Part shown: one piece after another, positions 6,063 to 8,607 of the stretch
Numbering within the stretch: the first letter of the stretch is position 1
Layout: every line of letters starts with the position of its first letter
Source: Ruminococcaceae bacterium UBA1405
GTDB lineage: Bacteria > Bacillota > Clostridia > Oscillospirales > Ruminococcaceae
Direction: 5' to 3'
Assembly: GCA_002305685.1 (NCBI GenBank)
Contig: DBQB01000067.1
Location: 1 to 8,607 of the forward strand
Length of the DNA: 8,607 nt
Notes under the pieces: generated by a model
Databases searched by the model: none
What the model saw: only the letters and a program-made list of their open reading frames with translations
What the model was told of the DNA's origin: nothing
Translations under genes and position numbers: made by a program

Positions 6063-6081
6063 TGGAAATTTGTTTCCAAAT
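6063..6081. promoter_or_regulatory. Candidate repressor operator in the araB leader
   Basis: Two overlapping inverted repeats lie just downstream of the predicted start: TGGAAA-N4-TTTCCA (6063-6078) and ATTTG-N4-CAAAT (6068-6081). The second resembles the ends of the B. subtilis AraR operator (ATTTGT...ACAAAT) but is two bases shorter. The first has LacI-family-like symmetry but lacks the central CG of a cre site. The position suits roadblock repression. Which regulator binds is unknown. Confidence 0.4.
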
Positions 6082-6113
6082 GCCCAAACATTTTTGTATT
6101 GGAGGTATGATTC

Positions 6114-7787
6114 ATGCCCAAATATTCCATCGGCGTTGATTTCGGTACCCTTTCCGGACGTGCTGTTCTGGTGGAGGTTACCACCGGAGAAGAACTGGCT
6201 TCCAGTACCTTTGATTATCCTCATGCGGTTATGGATGAAAAGTTACCGGATGGCACTCCTCTGGGTGTAGACTGGGCTTTGCAGCATCCCCAGGATTATC
6301 TGGACGTCTTTTCCCACACCATCCCCGACGTACTGCGCCAGACCGGCGTTGATCCGGCGGATGTCATTGGTATCGGCATTGATTTTACCGCCTGTACAAT
6401 TTTGCCGGTCAAGGCGGACGGTACCCCTTTATGTTTCCTGGAGCAGTACCGCAGCTGCCCCAACGCCTATGTCAAACTGTGGAAACACCATGCGGCCCAG
6501 GACAAGGCCAACCGGCTCAACGAGATCGCTGAGAGCCGCGGAGAAACCTGGCTCAAACGGTATGGCGGAAAAATTTCCTCCGAATGGGCGGTACCTAAAA
6601 TCTGGCAGATACTGGATGAATCCCCGGAGATTTATCAGGCCACCGATTTCTTCCTGGAAGCTGCCGACTGGGTGATCTGGCAGCTGACCGGAGTTCAGAC
6701 CCGCAATTCCTGCACCGCTGGCTATAAGGCCATGTGGAGCAAGAAGGAAGGCTATCCCTCTACTGAATTTTACAAAGCTCTGGATCCCCGGCTGGAAAAC
6801 CTGATTGCCGATAAGATGTCCACCCCCATCACCCCCCTTGGGGCAAAGGCGGGGAAGATTACCCCAGAGGCCGCCCGGCTTACCGGACTTTGTCCTGGTA
6901 CCGCCGTTGCGGTGGGCAATGTGGACGCCCATGTTACCGTTCCCGCGGTGAAGATTGACAGCGCCGGCAAGATGCTGGCCATTATGGGTACCTCTACCTG
7001 CCATATGCTGATTTCCGACAAGGAGGTTTGCGTGCCTGGCATCTGCGGCGTAGTGGAGGACGGAATCCTTCCCGGATTTTTCGGCTATGAGGCGGGACAG
7101 TCCTGCGTGGGAGACCATTTTGCCTGGTTTATCGACAACTGTCTGCCCAAGGATTACTATGAAGAAGCTGAGAAGTTGGGGATGAATATTCACAAATATC
7201 TGCGCTCCAAAGCTGAAAAGCTAAAAGTAGGGGAGAGCGGCCTGCTGGCGCTGGACTGGTGGAACGGCAACCGCTCGGTGCTGGTGGATGTGGATCTCAC
7301 CGGTATGATGCTGGGCATGACCTTGCAGACCAAACCGGAAGAGATCTACCGTGCACTGATCGAAGCTACCGCCTACGGTACCCGAAAAATCATTGAAACC
7401 TTCCGGGAAAACGGTGTGCCGGTGGAAGAATTCTATGCCTCCGGCGGCATTTCCCAGAAAGATCCCATGACCATGCAGATCTATGCTGATATTATCAATA
7501 TGCCTATCCATATTGCCGGTTCTCTCCAGGGCCCGGCGCTGGGCTCCGCCATCTTCGGGGCGCTGGCAGCTGGAAAGGAGAAGGGCGGTTATGACAGCGT
7601 GATCGAAGCGGCTGGCGCCATGGGCAAGCTGCGGGAGGAGGTTTATACCCCCATCCCGGAGAATGTGGCCGCCTACAACCGCCTGTATGCCGAATACGAC
7701 CGGCTTCATGACTATTTTGGCCGGGGAGAAAACGATGTGATGAAACGGCTCAAGGATCTCAAACGGGAAGCCAAAGCCCAGGTATGA
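6114..7787 (+). CDS. araB: Ribulokinase AraB (FGGY-family carbohydrate kinase)
   Basis: This 557-residue kinase is close in length to E. coli AraB (566). It phosphorylates L-ribulose to L-ribulose 5-phosphate with ATP, the second step of L-arabinose breakdown in the cytosol. The N-terminal FGGY domain opens with GVDFGTLSGR (7-16, phosphate loop), then GIGIDFTACTILPV (86-99) and the AraB-typical substrate-side motif KLWKHH (121-126). The probable catalytic base is Asp271 in GNVDAH. The C-terminal domain carries MGTSTCH (291-297), the AraB-like LLALDWWNGNRS (377-388), EATAYGTR (417-424) and the nucleotide-binding ASGGI (442-446). These distinguish it from xylulokinase or rhamnulokinase. GGAGG is eight bases before the ATG. 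araD follows after 37 bases with no terminator between, so the two are probably cotranscribed. No truncation or missing motif is seen. Confidence 0.95.
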   Translation: MPKYSIGVDFGTLSGRAVLVEVTTGEELASSTFDYPHAVMDEKLPDGTPLGVDWALQHPQDYLDVFSHTIPDVLRQTGVDPADVIGIGIDFTACTILPVKADGTPLCFLEQYRSCPNAYVKLWKHHAAQDKANRLNEIAESRGETWLKRYGGKISSEWAVPKIWQILDESPEIYQATDFFLEAADWVIWQLTGVQTRNSCTAGYKAMWSKKEGYPSTEFYKALDPRLENLIADKMSTPITPLGAKAGKITPEAARLTGLCPGTAVAVGNVDAHVTVPAVKIDSAGKMLAIMGTSTCHMLISDKEVCVPGICGVVEDGILPGFFGYEAGQSCVGDHFAWFIDNCLPKDYYEEAEKLGMNIHKYLRSKAEKLKVGESGLLALDWWNGNRSVLVDVDLTGMMLGMTLQTKPEEIYRALIEATAYGTRKIIETFRENGVPVEEFYASGGISQKDPMTMQIYADIINMPIHIAGSLQGPALGSAIFGALAAGKEKGGYDSVIEAAGAMGKLREEVYTPIPENVAAYNRLYAEYDRLHDYFGRGENDVMKRLKDLKREAKAQV

Positions 7788-7824
7788 TGTGACTTTCCCA
7801 TCAACAGAAGGATTGTGATAGAAA

Positions 7825-8517
7825 ATGTTGGAAGCACTGAAAAAATCGGTATGTGAAGCCAATCTGCAACTGCCTGCTCACGGACTGGTCACCTTCACCT
7901 GGGGAAACGTCTCCGCCATCGATCCCCAGACAAAGCTGGTGGTGATCAAACCCTCCGGTGTAGGGTATGACGTGATGCGCCCGGAACATATGGTGGTGGT
8001 AGACCTTGAAGGCCATGTGGTAGAGGGAGAGCTCAACCCCTCCTCCGATACTCCTACCCATCTGGAACTGTATCGCCAGTTTCCCACCATCGGTGGCATT
8101 GTTCATACCCATTCCCGTTGGGCCACCATCTGGGCCCAGGCCGGAATGAACATCCCCGCGTTGGGTACCACCCACGGCGATTATTTTTACGGTTCCATCC
8201 CCTGTACCCGCGGAATGACTCCTCAGGAGATTGCCGGGGAATACGAGCTGGAAACCGGCAAGGTGATTGTGGAGAGATGCAGGGATTGCGCCAAGGATAT
8301 TCCTGCGGTGCTGGTGTACTCCCATGGACCCTTTGCCTGGGGAAAAGATGCCGCCGAGGCGGTGCATAACGCGGTGGTTTTGGAGGAAGTGGCGATGATG
8401 GCCTGGCATAATCTGATGATGCTGGGCGGCAACCTTCATCCGATGCAGCAGGAACTTTTGGACAAGCATTATCTGCGCAAGCATGGTCCGGGAGCCTATT
8501 ATGGGCAGAAAAAATAG
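7825..8517 (+). CDS. araD: L-ribulose-5-phosphate 4-epimerase AraD
   Basis: This 230-residue class II aldolase-family enzyme matches E. coli AraD (231) almost end to end. It interconverts L-ribulose 5-phosphate and D-xylulose 5-phosphate by retro-aldol cleavage, feeding arabinose carbon into the pentose phosphate pathway. The Zn ligands are His94 and His96 (IVHTHS) and His167 (YSHGPF). Asp75 (SSDTPTH), Asp119 (HGDYFYG) and Tyr226 (AYYGQ) match catalytic residues Asp76, Asp120 and Tyr229 of E. coli. The phosphate-site residues Asn28 (WGNVS), Lys42 and Ser44 (IKPSG) are also present. These features separate it from fuculose aldolase. AAGGA lies about 12 bases before the ATG, slightly far. It is the second gene after araB. 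The related UlaF/SgbE epimerases are similar, but the araB neighbour supports AraD. Confidence 0.96.
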   Translation: MLEALKKSVCEANLQLPAHGLVTFTWGNVSAIDPQTKLVVIKPSGVGYDVMRPEHMVVVDLEGHVVEGELNPSSDTPTHLELYRQFPTIGGIVHTHSRWATIWAQAGMNIPALGTTHGDYFYGSIPCTRGMTPQEIAGEYELETGKVIVERCRDCAKDIPAVLVYSHGPFAWGKDAAEAVHNAVVLEEVAMMAWHNLMMLGGNLHPMQQELLDKHYLRKHGPGAYYGQKK

Positions 8518-8607
8518 TAACTGACTGTTTGTAGGTTGTGCAATAACGCTTTACTCTGACCGGCTATATTTCGAGCGCGTTAGGGGCCCGTTGCAAAATG
8601 GTCCATA
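8518..8607. other. Downstream end of the window, with an interrupted inverted repeat
   Basis: No gene start is recognisable in the 90 bases after araD. TGCAATAACGC (8539-8549) can pair with GCGTTA (8577-8582) and TTGCA (8591-8595), giving 11 base pairs with an eight-base bulge (8583-8590, containing GGGCCC). There is no U run, so it is not a standard intrinsic terminator. The ara transcript may continue beyond the window. Confidence 0.3.

Noticed and set aside
6063..6078. A catabolite-repression cre site in the araB leader
   Set aside because: The symmetry TGGAAA-N4-TTTCCA is suggestive, but the central CG of the cre consensus is absent, so I list it only as an unassigned operator candidate.
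4085..6184. A 699-codon open frame antisense to groES-groEL
   Set aside because: It lies opposite two certain genes and runs across the groESL terminator and the ara promoter. Its openness follows from the biased codon use of groEL, and it has no recognisable domain.

Overview
The window looks like an ordinary chromosomal segment of an anaerobic, low-to-mid-GC, spore-forming Gram-positive bacterium of the class Clostridia, probably of the Oscillospiraceae/Ruminococcaceae kind. Four things point there: strong GGAGG-type ribosome sites throughout, a consensus HrcA/CIRCE operator in front of groESL, a small membrane protein ending in a BofC-type (sporulation) domain, and a class A penicillin-binding protein with a long acidic tail. 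Genus and species cannot be read from the sequence alone.

Layout. Two genes at the left read leftward. The outermost (122-499) is a small VOC/glyoxalase I-like metalloenzyme with its own vegetative-type promoter. Upstream of it (591-1019) is a membrane-anchored BofC C-terminal-domain protein, preceded by a sequence that fits a forespore sigma-G/sigma-F promoter. A 395-base divergent intergenic region (1020-1414) separates these from a rightward gene for a bifunctional class A penicillin-binding protein (1415-3613). That region holds two extended -10 promoters, an inverted repeat around the first -10, a palindrome, and a 12-codon open frame behind a near-perfect Shine-Dalgarno sequence. A strong intrinsic terminator closes the PBP gene.

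Next comes the groES-groEL operon (3889-5857). It has a sigma-A-like promoter, a perfect CIRCE element directly after the -10, a leader of about 100 bases and a strong terminator. The last unit holds araB (ribulokinase, 6114-7787) and araD (L-ribulose-5-phosphate 4-epimerase, 7825-8517). They share a promoter with a perfect TATAAT and several inverted or direct repeats that could be operators. AraB phosphorylates L-ribulose and AraD converts the product to D-xylulose 5-phosphate, so these are steps two and three of L-arabinose catabolism. The isomerase AraA is not in the window.

All seven protein genes belong to known families and are intact. I see no mobile element, CRISPR array, rRNA or tRNA, and no convincing novel multigene system. 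The points worth a second look are regulatory: the forespore-like promoter, the structured divergent intergenic region, the repeats around the ara promoter, and an interrupted inverted repeat after araD.
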